The notes: generated by a model not told the origin, from the sequence alone. DNA of 64,000 nt from Enterobacter vonholyi (GCF_008364555.1 NZ_VTUC01000006.1:248001-312000), one strand, 5' to 3'; shown: positions 17,327 through 26,386, counted from the stretch's first letter. A program made the numbers and translations.

Positions 17327-19360
17327 ATGACGGCCACGAATCCCTTTTTTGACATCAGCCTGCTACCTTACCAGGCCCCCCATTTTGATCAGATCAACGA
17401 CAGCCACTATCGTCCGGCCTTCGATGAAGCCCTTCGCCAGAAGCGGGCGGACATTAACGCGATTATCTCTCAGGCCGCTGCGCCTGACTTCACGAACACC
17501 GTGCTGGCGCTGGAGAAAAGCGGCGCTTTGCTCGCGCGCGTCAGCAGCGTTTTCTTCGCCATGACTTCCGCGCACACCAATCCGTATTTACAGGAGCTGG
17601 AAGAACAGTTCTCCACCGAGCTTGCCGTGCTGGCAAACGATATCTGGCTGAATGACGTGCTGTTCGCCCGCGTGGAAAGCGTCTGGCAGGATCGTGCCGC
17701 GCTGGATGCCGAATCCCGTCGTCTGGTCGAGGAGACGTATCAGCGGTTTATTCTGGCCGGTGCGCGTCTGAATGAGACAGAAAAGGCCGAGCTAAAGGCG
17801 TTGAATACCGAGGCGGCCTCCCTGACCAGCCAGTTTAACCAGCGCCTGCTGGCTGCCGATAAGACGGGTGGGCTGGTGGTGGATTACGCGCACCAGCTTG
17901 ACGGGCTCAGCGCCGGTGAAATCGCTGACGCCGCGCAGGCTGCCGCGGAGCGAGGGCTAAACGATCGCTGGCTGATCCCGCTTCTGAACACCACCCAGCA
18001 GCCCGCGCTTTCCGCGCTGCGCAATCGTCAGACCCGCGAAAACCTTTTCAACGCAGGCTGGACGCGCACCCAGAAAGGGGATGAAAACGACACTCGCGAG
18101 CTGATCCTTCGTCTGACGGCGCTGCGCGCCCGGCAGGCCAGCCTGCTGGGCTTTGAGGATTACGCCAGCTGGAGTATCGCCGATCAGATGGCGAAAACCC
18201 CGGCCGCCGCGCTGGAATTTATGCGCGGCATTGTGCCTGCCGCCCGTGCCCGCGCGGAACGCGAGCAGGCCGATATTCAGAAAGTCATTGACGACGAACA
18301 GGGCGGTTTCACCGTCCAGGCCTGGGACTGGGCGTTTTATGCCGAGCGCGTGCGCCAGGCAAAATATGCCCTTGATGAGTCGCAGATCAGGCCGTACTTT
18401 GCGCTCAATACCGTGCTGCAGGATGGCGTTTTCTGGGCCGCCAGCCAGCTGTTTGGCATTCGCTTCGTCGAGCGCTTTGATATCCCGGTGTATCATCCGG
18501 ACGTCCGCGTATGGGAAATTTTCGACCACACCGGTGAGGGCATGGCGCTGTTTTACGGCGACTTCTTTGCCCGTGATTCCAAGCAGGGCGGGGCATGGAT
18601 GGGGAATTTCGTCGAACAATCCTTCGAGTTTGCTTCTCGTCCGGTTATCTACAACGTCTGTAACTACCAAAAACCGACGAATGGCGGGATCGCGCTTCTC
18701 TCGTGGGATGACGTGATCACCCTGTTCCACGAGTTTGGCCATACGCTGCACGGTCTTTTTGCCAGCCAGCGTTTCGCCACGCTTTCCGGCACCAATACGC
18801 CGCGTGATTTTGTTGAGTTCCCGTCGCAAATCAACGAGCACTGGGCCAGCCATCCACAGGTGTTTACCCATTATGCGCGCCATTACGAAACCGGGGAGCC
18901 GATGCCGGACGCTCTGCGGGAAAGCATGCTCAACGCGACCCATTTCAACAAGGGGTATGACATGACGGAGCTGCTGGCTGCCGCGCTGCTGGACATGAAC
19001 TGGCACGGCATCGGCGAGGCCGTTTCGGACGTTGAAGGCTTTGAAGCGGCAGCGTTGAAAAAAGAAGGGCTGGATCAGCCCGCCGTACCGCCGCGCTACC
19101 GCAGCAGCTATTTTGCCCATATTTTCGGCGGCGGGTACGCGGCGGGGTATTACGCCTACCTGTGGACGCAGATGCTGGCGGATGATGGCTATCAATGGTT
19201 TGTCGAGCAGGGCGGCTTAACTCGTGAAAACGGGCAAAAATTCCGCGAGGCGATTTTGTCTCGTGGTAACAGCACGGATCTGGCTGAACTTTATCGCAGC
19301 TGGCGCGGGCGCGATCCGAAGATTGAACCGATGCTGGAGAATCGCGGGTTGAGCGAATAG
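17327..19360 (+). CDS. dcp: Dipeptidyl carboxypeptidase Dcp
   Basis: A 677-residue M3-family zinc peptidase that removes dipeptides from the C-terminus of peptides. The zinc motif HEFGH is at residues 468-472, in LFHEFGHTLHGLF, and the third ligand glutamate is expected in the DFVEFPSQINEHW segment. No signal peptide is obvious. Length agrees with E. coli Dcp (681). The start has AGGAG 8 bases upstream. Confidence 0.95.
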   Translation: MTATNPFFDISLLPYQAPHFDQINDSHYRPAFDEALRQKRADINAIISQAAAPDFTNTVLALEKSGALLARVSSVFFAMTSAHTNPYLQELEEQFSTELAVLANDIWLNDVLFARVESVWQDRAALDAESRRLVEETYQRFILAGARLNETEKAELKALNTEAASLTSQFNQRLLAADKTGGLVVDYAHQLDGLSAGEIADAAQAAAERGLNDRWLIPLLNTTQQPALSALRNRQTRENLFNAGWTRTQKGDENDTRELILRLTALRARQASLLGFEDYASWSIADQMAKTPAAALEFMRGIVPAARARAEREQADIQKVIDDEQGGFTVQAWDWAFYAERVRQAKYALDESQIRPYFALNTVLQDGVFWAASQLFGIRFVERFDIPVYHPDVRVWEIFDHTGEGMALFYGDFFARDSKQGGAWMGNFVEQSFEFASRPVIYNVCNYQKPTNGGIALLSWDDVITLFHEFGHTLHGLFASQRFATLSGTNTPRDFVEFPSQINEHWASHPQVFTHYARHYETGEPMPDALRESMLNATHFNKGYDMTELLAAALLDMNWHGIGEAVSDVEGFEAAALKKEGLDQPAVPPRYRSSYFAHIFGGGYAAGYYAYLWTQMLADDGYQWFVEQGGLTRENGQKFREAILSRGNSTDLAELYRSWRGRDPKIEPMLENRGLSE

Positions 19361-19384
19361 CGACAGTTTTGTCAGAAAAAAGAG

Positions 19385-19407
19385 CCGGGCTTTACGCCCG
19401 GTTTTTT
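19385..19407 (+). terminator. Rho-independent terminator after dcp
   Basis: Stem CCGGGC/GCCCGG around TTTAC, followed directly by six T residues, 25 bases after the dcp stop. Confidence 0.9.
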
Positions 19408-19676
19408 AATTTCATCTTGTTGGTAAATGCTTCAGCAAAAAAAAATTTACAGGCGTTCTTTATAAATAAAAAATGTGAGATTAAAACGCGCTTCTACCGG
19501 TATATATAATTTACCGAGAGTAGTCTGTAAATGAGTGAGTAATTAATACTTTGATCTGGATTGTAAAAATAAAAAATCTTTTAACTGCCAATTTTTAGCT
19601 ATAAATTTTTATTATTTTGTGCCGATAAATGGAAATGGCATAAGAATCGACGCAGTAGCAGTCAAGAAGGCGAAAG
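19408..19676 (+). other. AT-rich promoter region of the GGDEF-EAL gene
   Basis: No gene is seen here. The stretch is strikingly AT-rich compared with the flanks and precedes a signalling gene, so it presumably holds its promoter and may be an H-NS target. No specific box could be assigned. Confidence 0.35.
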
Positions 19677-22259
19677 ATGACCCTACCTTTGAACAATCCG
19701 GGCTTCACGGATACCGAGCCTTCTAAAGGCCTGATAAATAAAACTTTTACCTATATAGTAACGTTGTTGATAAGTATTTTTATTGCAGCAATAATTTCCC
19801 TGCTCATAATAAAAGATAATGTTAATAAAATCAGCGACAAGCACGATGAATTTTTGTTAAGGAAGGCCCTGGATACCCGCCAGGAAAACATGCGAAGTCA
19901 TTTGAAAGACAATGCCGAGTGGGGAGATGCCTACAAACATCTTCATCTGACCACTGACATTCACTGGGCATGGGATAAGCAGAATCTGGGCAAGTCCCTG
20001 TATGACAACTTTGGCTACGAAGGGGTGTTTGTTCTCTCTCCTGAAGGGAGCACGCGATACAGCGTGGTTGACGGGAAACTGAAGCTTCAGGATCTGGAGC
20101 GCTGGTTAGACAAATCAACCAAAGACCGTTTACTGCGTGAGATAAGCATTAAAAATGGATTGCCGGTTTCTGTGCTAACGCTTATCAATTCGGTCCCGGC
20201 CATTGTTTCTGCTGAATGGATAACGACCGGCGATGATACGAGCGTGCAACCCTTACCGGGGAAATCTTCGACAATGGTGTTTATAGATAAGTTAACGGCT
20301 AAAAAACTCCTCACGATTGGGCAGGATGCCGGCATTCTGAATGTTCGTACCTCACCGGCTACAGTGACTTCCCAAATAAATAATCAGACGGAATTTACCT
20401 TAAGCACCCAGAATGGTGATGTGCAAATTATCTGGGACGGTGAAAATCCCGGCCAGGTGTTGATAATTTATTTTTTGCCATTACTCATTCTTTCAGTCGT
20501 TCTGACGGTCTCAATGACACTAATATTAATGCGTCATATTATGCACAAGGCGAGAATGCTTGACGAAAATAGCTTTCTCCTTGAGCAGGCGCGATTAAAT
20601 CTAATTACGAGTGAAAAACGATTCCGGGACGTCAGTGAAACAACCAGCGACTGGTTCTGGGAAACAGATTTATCGTTAAAGATAACATGGCTGTCAGGTC
20701 GTTTTACTACAATAACGGGATATGAAAATAGCAAATGGATAGGCCGCAGCCTGGATGAACTCTTTCCGTCGACAAATGGGTTATCACTTGCCTGTGCCAG
20801 TCAGCGGGACTTAACTGAGCGCTTTGAATTTAAAAACTGTCCTTATACTCACGCGCAACAAACCACGTCATATTGCACGCTCCTGGCAAAATTTTCTGCT
20901 CAGCCTGATGGAACGGTGGTTTTGCGAGGCGCGGCAACCGATGTCTCTCAGGAAGTTGAAGCAACAAAACGTGTGGAGTTCCTGTCACGTCATGATGAAT
21001 TAACCGGTCTGCCGAACCGCTATCATATTAAGGAATTTCTGGCAGGTCAGCTGGCTAAAGAAGACCTTAACCATTATCCCTTTGCCATGATTTGTCTCGA
21101 TTTAGACAAGTTTAAACCCGTCAATGATATTTTTGGGCACTCTACTGGGGATGCTCTGCTCGGTGAGGTCGCTTCACGTCTTAAATATTGCGTTCGACGA
21201 GGTGATTTTGTCGCACGGCAGGGAGGGGATGAATTTATGATTCTCCTCGGCAACACCAGCCAGCAAGACCAGATTGAAGAGGTGTGTCGCCGCATCGTGC
21301 AAGAACTGAACCGACCTTTTTCCATTGAAGGAAATGAGGTAGCGATAGGCGTAAGCATGGGCATTGCACAGGCTCCCCGGGATAGCATCAGCGCAAACGA
21401 TCTTCTACGCTATGCAGATATTGCGCTGTATCAGGCAAAGCAATCCGGCAGAAACCGATGGGTCTATTATCGCCCGGATATGTCGGAAAAGCTGACCGAA
21501 CGCAGGAAACTGGAATTAGAGCTGAAGACTGCGATTCGCGAAGAACAACTCTACCTGGTTTACCAACCCCGTTATAACCTCCGGTATTCTAAAATAGAGG
21601 CCGTCGAAGCGCTGGTACGCTGGCAGCACCCGACTCGGGGGACCATAATGCCCGACCAGTTTATTCCGCTGGCAGAAGAAACCGGGCTTATTATTAGCCT
21701 GAGCAACTGGGTCATACGCAAAGCGTGTGCGGAAACGAAAGATAAATTGCCGGGATTATCGGTATCCGTAAATATTTCTGCTATCGAATTCCAGGCAAGC
21801 GATCTTGCTGAAAGGATAAAAGAGTTACTTCACGAAACAGGGCTTGAATCCAACCGGCTGGAAATAGAAGTGACGGAAAACGTAACGCTTTCCGATCCTG
21901 AAAAAACGCTGCAGACCATGAAGTCTCTCAAAAAAATGGGCGTCCGCATTCTGATTGACGATTTCGGAACCGGCTACGCCTCTCTGAGCTATCTGCGGAA
22001 GTTTCAGTTTGATGGGCTTAAGCTCGACAAGAGCTTTATTTTTACCCTGGGTGACTCGCCGCAGAACCAGTCAGTCGTGGAGAAAATTATCGACCTGGGG
22101 AAAGCCTATTCCATGGCGGTAACCGCAGAAGGGGTGGAGACCGTCGAACAGCTCGCTTTTCTTAAAGAAAATAAATGTGATGAGGTTCAGGGCTACCTGC
22201 TTGGAAAACCGGTCGCCATTACGGACTTAAATTTAAACGCAAGCAGAGTAAATCTCTAA
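19677..22259 (+). CDS. Membrane GGDEF-EAL protein with periplasmic CHASE4-like sensor and PAS domain
   Basis: An 860-residue c-di-GMP enzyme. Membrane helices lie at about 22-45 and 260-286; the 215 residues between form a periplasmic sensor that looks like CHASE4. A PAS-like domain follows at about 312-430, then GGDEF (435-600) and EAL (610-855). The cyclase motif GGDEF (516-520) and the inhibitory RxxD site (Arg507-Asp510) are intact. The phosphodiesterase residues are also all present: Glu644 in EAL, Asn699, Glu731/Glu734, Asp761-Asp762, Lys782, Glu818 and Gln838. Both activities are thus possible in principle. E. coli K-12 has no counterpart here, next to dcp. What the sensor binds is unknown. 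Confidence 0.9.
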   Translation: MTLPLNNPGFTDTEPSKGLINKTFTYIVTLLISIFIAAIISLLIIKDNVNKISDKHDEFLLRKALDTRQENMRSHLKDNAEWGDAYKHLHLTTDIHWAWDKQNLGKSLYDNFGYEGVFVLSPEGSTRYSVVDGKLKLQDLERWLDKSTKDRLLREISIKNGLPVSVLTLINSVPAIVSAEWITTGDDTSVQPLPGKSSTMVFIDKLTAKKLLTIGQDAGILNVRTSPATVTSQINNQTEFTLSTQNGDVQIIWDGENPGQVLIIYFLPLLILSVVLTVSMTLILMRHIMHKARMLDENSFLLEQARLNLITSEKRFRDVSETTSDWFWETDLSLKITWLSGRFTTITGYENSKWIGRSLDELFPSTNGLSLACASQRDLTERFEFKNCPYTHAQQTTSYCTLLAKFSAQPDGTVVLRGAATDVSQEVEATKRVEFLSRHDELTGLPNRYHIKEFLAGQLAKEDLNHYPFAMICLDLDKFKPVNDIFGHSTGDALLGEVASRLKYCVRRGDFVARQGGDEFMILLGNTSQQDQIEEVCRRIVQELNRPFSIEGNEVAIGVSMGIAQAPRDSISANDLLRYADIALYQAKQSGRNRWVYYRPDMSEKLTERRKLELELKTAIREEQLYLVYQPRYNLRYSKIEAVEALVRWQHPTRGTIMPDQFIPLAEETGLIISLSNWVIRKACAETKDKLPGLSVSVNISAIEFQASDLAERIKELLHETGLESNRLEIEVTENVTLSDPEKTLQTMKSLKKMGVRILIDDFGTGYASLSYLRKFQFDGLKLDKSFIFTLGDSPQNQSVVEKIIDLGKAYSMAVTAEGVETVEQLAFLKENKCDEVQGYLLGKPVAITDLNLNASRVNL

Positions 22260-22292
22260 AGCGTGCTTTCATTCAGGGAAGCGTAAATGAAA

Positions 22293-22313
22293 AACCGGGC
22301 GTTACGCCCGGTT
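22293..22313 (+). terminator. Terminator-like hairpin after the GGDEF-EAL gene
   Basis: AACCGGGCGTTACGCCCGGTT forms a stem of at least 8 bp and is followed by GTTGTT, a broken T-run. It lies 34 bases after the stop codon, between convergent genes. Confidence 0.7.
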
Positions 22314-22360
22314 GTTGTTATTCGCTCTCCGTTCGTATCCACGATCGTAAACACCGCTTT

Positions 22361-22795
22361 CTATCTTACGACCAGGACAGGGCATTTCGCATGCCGAACC
22401 ACTGCCGCAGCGTTCGAACCCAACAGATACGTAGATATGTCAGGTTTGTGGGAAGCGATGATAATCAGGTCGGCATCGATCGTGTCAGCGAGCTTAAGGA
22501 TTTGATCCTTTGGAGAGCCCGTCACGGCGTGAGTCTGTATCTTGTCTGGAGGAATTTTGAATTGCTTAACGATTTCATCCAGCTTTGCTAAGGCCGCGTG
22601 CTGGAACTCTTTCAGCTTCGGCATTTCGACCGAGTAGGCCAGGCCTAATGATGAATAATACGGAAGCGATGGAATGACAGTAAGAAAGTGAACTTTAGCT
22701 GTGTTAAGTGCTGTATGTGCCTGAACGAAGGGGATAACCATGTGCGTCAGGCTATCCTCCGAAATGTCAATTGGAACTAAAATTGAGTTGTACAT
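22361..22795 (-). CDS. Universal stress protein, UspF-like
   Basis: A 144-residue Usp protein close to E. coli Usp[12 protein letters not shown] at the start, [20 protein letters not shown] in the middle and [22 protein letters not shown]-type end. The nucleotide-binding G-x2-G-x9-GSN pattern is present. The ATG at 22795 is chosen because GGAGG precedes it closely; a GTG eight codons upstream overlaps that site. UspF proteins bind ATP and affect fimbriae and adhesion in E. coli. It is the second usp gene in 7 kb and is of a different subgroup from the first. Confidence 0.9.
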   Translation of the reverse strand: MYNSILVPIDISEDSLTHMVIPFVQAHTALNTAKVHFLTVIPSLPYYSSLGLAYSVEMPKLKEFQHAALAKLDEIVKQFKIPPDKIQTHAVTGSPKDQILKLADTIDADLIIIASHKPDISTYLLGSNAAAVVRHAKCPVLVVR

Positions 22796-23015
22796 TTGTC
22801 CCTCCTGAGTGTTTTTCACACAATTCAGGGTAGACCGTTAATTTCAGGAAAACAGAGAGCAGGGTGTCATAACGGGGACAAATTTCGGTTATGTGATAGG
22901 CGTACAGTCGAACCTGTCCGTGACCTTGCCAACGTGGCGTGACAACGAACAGGGACATCCGGGGATGAATCTCTCCGCGTCACGGTCCGTTTTCTGCAAA
23001 ACGCCAAAGCCTCAA

Positions 23016-23032
23016 CCGGGCGCAATGCCCGG
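23016..23032. terminator. Hairpin downstream of mgtC
   Basis: Stem CCGGGC/GCCCGG with a GCAAT loop, eight bases beyond the mgtC stop. There is no clear T-run on either side, so termination strength is doubtful. Confidence 0.5.
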
Positions 23033-23040
23033 TACCTTGT

Positions 23041-23712
23041 TCATATTGCGTGACAGCTGACGGACGCGATAATTTTATTCCCGCCCATATTGCCCATAAT
23101 CAGTTCGAGTAATTTTCGGTATTCTTCACGGGTCATCACCTCAGCCCGAATTTCGGTTTTTCCCTCAGCCTGAGCCGTGGCGGAATAAATCGCTTTCAGA
23201 CTTAACGTCAACTCTTTCGCCATATTAACGATGCTCTGCCGCACCGCATCTTCATGCTCGTCAGCACAGGTGATTTTCAGAACATAGCTTTTTTCGCCTT
23301 CATGGAGCACGGGCAGCTGATTAATCCGCTGCGCGGCTTCGCGAAGCAATATGTTGGCGCAGAGAATAATTAAGCTGGCCATGGCGGCATTCCAGAACTG
23401 GCCTAAACCACATAGCACGCCAATTCCGGCCGAGCACCACAGCGTGGCGGCGGTGTTCAGACCACGAATATTCATTCCTTCACGCATAATGACGCCTGCG
23501 CCAAGAAAGCCGATACCGGAGACGATCTGCGCTGCGATACGCCCCGGGCTATCAGGAGAAGTCGATACCGAACTTAAAATGAACACTGCGGCACCCGTGG
23601 CAACCAGTGCATTGGTACGAAGTCCGGCCATACGCTGGCGCCACTGTCTTTCCGCGCCAATAATTGCGCCCAGCAGCATCGCTGCGAGCAGATGAGAGAT
23701 ATAAGGGAACAT
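23041..23712 (-). CDS. mgtC: MgtC/SapB family membrane protein
   Basis: A 223-residue protein with four or five N-terminal membrane helices (about 1-140) and a soluble C-terminal ACT-like domain. Family motifs are AMLLGAIIGAERQWRQ, AGLRTNALVATGAA and GIGFLGAGVIMREG. In Salmonella MgtC is needed for growth in low magnesium and inside macrophages, where it lowers F1Fo-ATP synthase activity and phosphate uptake. No mgtB follows, unlike the Salmonella mgtCBR operon. The ATG at 23712 has only a weak ribosome site, and 290 bases of structured leader precede it. Confidence 0.88.
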   Translation of the reverse strand: MFPYISHLLAAMLLGAIIGAERQWRQRMAGLRTNALVATGAAVFILSSVSTSPDSPGRIAAQIVSGIGFLGAGVIMREGMNIRGLNTAATLWCSAGIGVLCGLGQFWNAAMASLIILCANILLREAAQRINQLPVLHEGEKSYVLKITCADEHEDAVRQSIVNMAKELTLSLKAIYSATAQAEGKTEIRAEVMTREEYRKLLELIMGNMGGNKIIASVSCHAI

Positions 23713-23797
23713 CAGCCTGTCGCCTGTTAACGTTATTAAATAATAAGCGTCAGTGCTTTGCTAAGCACATCATAACGCCGTTTAAATGCTAAACGTG

Positions 23798-23842
23798 TCA
23801 GGACAACGGTGGCGGAAAGAGTGAATGTGTAAACATGAACAT
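23798..23842 (-). CDS. Proline-triplet leader peptide upstream of mgtC (MgtP-like)
   Basis: A 14-codon ORF, MFMFTHSLFPPPLS, starts with ATG at 23842 and stops with TGA at 23798-23800, 85 bases before mgtC. A GGGG lies upstream as a possible ribosome site. Three consecutive proline codons stall ribosomes when EF-P or charged tRNA-Pro is scarce. In Salmonella the mgtP leader ORF uses proline codons to couple translation to transcription of mgtC. Position and content match that design; expression is not shown. Confidence 0.6.
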   Translation of the reverse strand: MFMFTHSLFPPPLS

Positions 23843-23940
23843 GCGATGCCCCACAAAATGAGTGGTTTTACTATTTCGGGATACAATCGCTTAAAGAGGA
23901 TTGCTGCCCACCCTTTCAGGTAAGCAGCGAGAAAATTGCG

Positions 23941-23979
23941 CTAGCTTACCTTCGTATCGACGATAAAATGACTTTCCAA
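23941..23979 (-). CDS. Possible first leader ORF of mgtC (TTG start)
   Basis: A 12-codon frame starting TTG at 23979 is preceded by CAGGAGA at a good spacing. Its codons cover the downstream arm of one leader stem and part of the competing stem, so a ribosome here would choose between them, like mgtM in the Salmonella leader. The rare start codon keeps confidence low. Confidence 0.35.
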   Translation of the reverse strand: MESHFIVDTKVS

Positions 23980-24007
23980 CGAAGGTCTCCTGTGAAAATT
24001 TATTGCC

Positions 24008-24035
24008 AGTATAGTCAGGCGAAATAATGAGTAAA
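24008..24035 (-). promoter_or_regulatory. Probable mgtC promoter
   Basis: On the minus strand TTTACT and TATACT are separated by 16 bases, a plausible sigma-70 -35/-10 pair placing the start near 24001. A clear PhoP box (two GTTTA repeats) was looked for upstream but only weak matches such as GTTTT and CTTTA are seen. Confidence 0.45.
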
Positions 24036-24168
24036 GCGAAAAAACAGCCTCCGTTATGAATTGTTTAAGTTCGCAAGGCATATTTTTTAAGACGTCATCT
24101 GATTTTAAAAAATACCCGCTATACTACATTTCCTTTTTTACAGGCGATAACAGACAAAGGCAGGAAGT

Positions 24169-25377
24169 ATGTCTCTTCGTTCGCTGCGGGCATTGTGCCT
24201 GACAAGTTTTTTCATCGCGGATGTCCGCGATGGCCTGGGGCCTTTTCTCGGTATTTTCCTGACCGAACGCCACTGGACCCCTGATGATATCGGCATCCTG
24301 ATGACGGCCGGTGGGCTGGCGGGATTACTGGCCACGCTGCCGGCGGGATTCATCACCGACACCTCACGCAGCAAGCGTACCGTGCTGGCGCTGGTGTGCC
24401 TGCTCATCACCCTTAGCACGCTCCTGCTCTGGTTTAGCCAGCAGAGCGCTGTTGTCGCCGTGTCGCAAATCGTCACCGGTATCTGTGCGGCGTTTGTCGG
24501 CCCGCTGATCGCCGGGATTACGCTGGGTCTGACCGGCCAGAGCGGGTTCAGCGCGCAGATGGGTAGAAACGAAGCGTTCAATCACGGCGGCAACTTTGTT
24601 ACCGCACTGATTGCAGGCGGCATTGCCTGGTACTGGGGCGTCGGCGGGATTTTCCTGCTGATGACCTGTACCACGCTGTTAACGCTCTGCGCGCTGCTTG
24701 CCATTCGCAACCGGGATATTGATAACGACGCGGCGAGAGGACTGTCCTCTTCGGAGAGCCTGCCGGTTCCCGGTTTTGCCGTGCTGATTAAAAACCGGGC
24801 GCTGTTTGTGACAGGCCTGACGCTGCTGCTGTTTCATCTGGCGAACGCCGCGCTGCTGCCGATGCTGAGCATGAGGGTGGCTGCGGCACCCGCATCGATC
24901 AACCCCGGTTTGTACGCGGCGGGCACCGTTATCATCTCTCAGGCCGTGATGATCCCCGTCGCCATCTGGGTCGCCCACCGAATAGACCGCTACGGCTACT
25001 GGCGCTTGATTATGCTGGCGCTGCTGGTGATGCCGGTGCGCGCCGCGCTGGCGGCGTCTACGGACGCGCCGCTCATGATGATCCCGGTACAAATTCTCGA
25101 CGGGCTGGCCGCAGGGATCCTGGGCGTCGTGGTACCGTCGTTTATCGTGGTGCTGCTGCGCGGTAGCGGGCACGTCAATGCCGGGCAGAGTGTGGTGATG
25201 CTGATGCAGGGGATTGGGGCATCCATGAGCCCGGCGTTAACCGGCACGATTGCCGGTCATTACTCATTTGCCACGGCATTCAGTGTCCTGAGCGCGATTG
25301 CGCTGGTGGCCGTCCTGCTCTGGTGGTGCTTTGCGCACCGGACCTGGGAAACAGACAGTACGCCGGGTGGGGCATAG
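24169..25377 (+). CDS. MFS transporter of unknown substrate
   Basis: A 402-residue protein with about 12 membrane helices. The N-terminal FFIADVRDGLGPFLGIFL and the loop PAGFITDTSRSKRTV after helix 2 mark it as a drug- or metabolite-type MFS carrier. A second loop motif, AHRIDRYGYWRL, opens the C-terminal half. The start at 24169 follows AGGAAGT. It is divergent from mgtC and convergent with ldhA, where E. coli has hslJ. No substrate can be suggested. Confidence 0.8.
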   Translation: MSLRSLRALCLTSFFIADVRDGLGPFLGIFLTERHWTPDDIGILMTAGGLAGLLATLPAGFITDTSRSKRTVLALVCLLITLSTLLLWFSQQSAVVAVSQIVTGICAAFVGPLIAGITLGLTGQSGFSAQMGRNEAFNHGGNFVTALIAGGIAWYWGVGGIFLLMTCTTLLTLCALLAIRNRDIDNDAARGLSSSESLPVPGFAVLIKNRALFVTGLTLLLFHLANAALLPMLSMRVAAAPASINPGLYAAGTVIISQAVMIPVAIWVAHRIDRYGYWRLIMLALLVMPVRAALAASTDAPLMMIPVQILDGLAAGILGVVVPSFIVVLLRGSGHVNAGQSVVMLMQGIGASMSPALTGTIAGHYSFATAFSVLSAIALVAVLLWWCFAHRTWETDSTPGGA

Positions 25378-25390
25378 CCGCCACCCGGCG
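25361..25390. terminator. Bidirectional hairpin between the MFS gene and ldhA
   Basis: A perfect 10-bp stem CGCCGGGTGG/CCACCCGGCG with a 10-base loop overlaps the stop of the MFS gene and ends 7 bases before the ldhA stop. A clear T-run is missing on both sides. Confidence 0.55.
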
Positions 25391-25396
25391 TCACGC

Positions 25397-26386
25397 TTAC
25401 GCCAGTTCGTTAGGGCACGCTTCGCCCTTTTCCAGCTGCTGCAGGTTACCCAGCGTGGTTTCCGAAATGCTGATCAGCGCTTCGGCAGTCAGAAACGCCT
25501 GGTGTCCGGTAAACAGCACGTTATGGCAGGCTGACAGGCGGCGGAACACGTCGTCCTGGATCACATCATTCGACTTGTCTTCAAAGAACAGATCGCGTTC
25601 GTTCTCGTACACGTCCATTCCCAGCGCGCCAATTTTCTGGGTTTTCAGCGCTTCGATAGCGGCCTGAGAGTCAACCAGCCCGCCGCGGCTGGTGTTGATG
25701 ATCATCACGCCATCCTTCATCTGGTCAAACGCCGCCTGGTTTAGCAGGTGGTAGTTCTCCGGCGTCAGCGGGCAGTGCAGGGAGATCACGTCAGACTGGG
25801 AGAACAGGGTCGGCAGGTCGACGTATTCCACGCCCAGCTCCAGCGCAGCGGCGCTCGGGTACGGATCGAACGCCAGCAGACGCATGCCGAAGCCTTTCAG
25901 AATCCGCAGGGCGGCGACGCCGATTTTACCGGTGCCGATCACGCCCGCGGTTTTGCCGTACATAGTAAAGCCGGTCAGCCCTTCCAGCGAGAAGTTGGCG
26001 TCACGGGTGCGCTGATAAGCGCGGTGAATACGACGGTTGAGCGACATCATCATGCCAATCGCATGTTCCGCGACCGCTTCCGGGGAGTACGCCGGAACGC
26101 GCACCACCTTCAGACCCAGCTCTTTCGCCGCATCGAGATCCACATTGTTAAAGCCCGCACAGCGCAGGGCGATGTACTTCACCCCTTGTCTTTTCAACTC
26201 TTCCAGCACCGGGCGACTGCCGTCATCGTTTACGAAAATGCAGACGGCTTCACAGCCGTGCGCCGTTTTGGCGGTTTTTTCGGACAGCAGAAAGTCGAAA
26301 AATTCAAGCTCAAACCCGTAAGCCTCGTTAACATGTTGCAGATACTTTTTGTCGTACTGCTTTGTGCTATATACCGCGAGTTTCAT
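25397..26386 (-). CDS. ldhA: Fermentative D-lactate dehydrogenase LdhA
   Basis: A 329-residue NAD-dependent 2-hydroxyacid dehydrogenase that reduces pyruvate to D-lactate in fermentation. The NAD-binding motif is GTGKIG, and the catalytic Arg-Glu-His triad of the family is expected at INTSRGGLVD, MDVYENE and the HQAFLT segment. It starts MKLAVYSTKQYDKKYL like E. coli LdhA (329 residues). It lies near ydbH as in E. coli. Confidence 0.96.
   Translation of the reverse strand: MKLAVYSTKQYDKKYLQHVNEAYGFELEFFDFLLSEKTAKTAHGCEAVCIFVNDDGSRPVLEELKRQGVKYIALRCAGFNNVDLDAAKELGLKVVRVPAYSPEAVAEHAIGMMMSLNRRIHRAYQRTRDANFSLEGLTGFTMYGKTAGVIGTGKIGVAALRILKGFGMRLLAFDPYPSAAALELGVEYVDLPTLFSQSDVISLHCPLTPENYHLLNQAAFDQMKDGVMIINTSRGGLVDSQAAIEALKTQKIGALGMDVYENERDLFFEDKSNDVIQDDVFRRLSACHNVLFTGHQAFLTAEALISISETTLGNLQQLEKGEACPNELA

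Larger units (their letters stand above)
23713..24001 (-). promoter_or_regulatory. Long structured mgtC leader RNA
   Basis: About 289 bases separate a probable promoter from mgtC, close to the roughly 300-base mgtCBR leader known in Salmonella. Visible parts: stem ACCTTCGT/ACGAAGGT at 23948-23955 and 23979-23986; stem GGTAAGC(AGCG) at 23919-23929 with 23939-23950; these two share bases 23948-23950 and so compete. A third hairpin GTGCTT/AAGCAC lies at 23753-23768 before the ribosome site. Two short leader ORFs are embedded, one with Pro-Pro-Pro. By analogy this leader should sense ATP, charged proline tRNA or magnesium; that is inference. Confidence 0.65.

Noticed and set aside
17957-19195. 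412-codon frame opposite dcp
   Set aside because: Antisense of the well-conserved peptidase gene; no domain seen.
23713-24001. mgtC leader as a ykoK M-box or yybP-ykoY riboswitch
   Set aside because: The conserved cores of those riboswitches were not found; the leader ORFs and stems fit the Salmonella mgtC type better.
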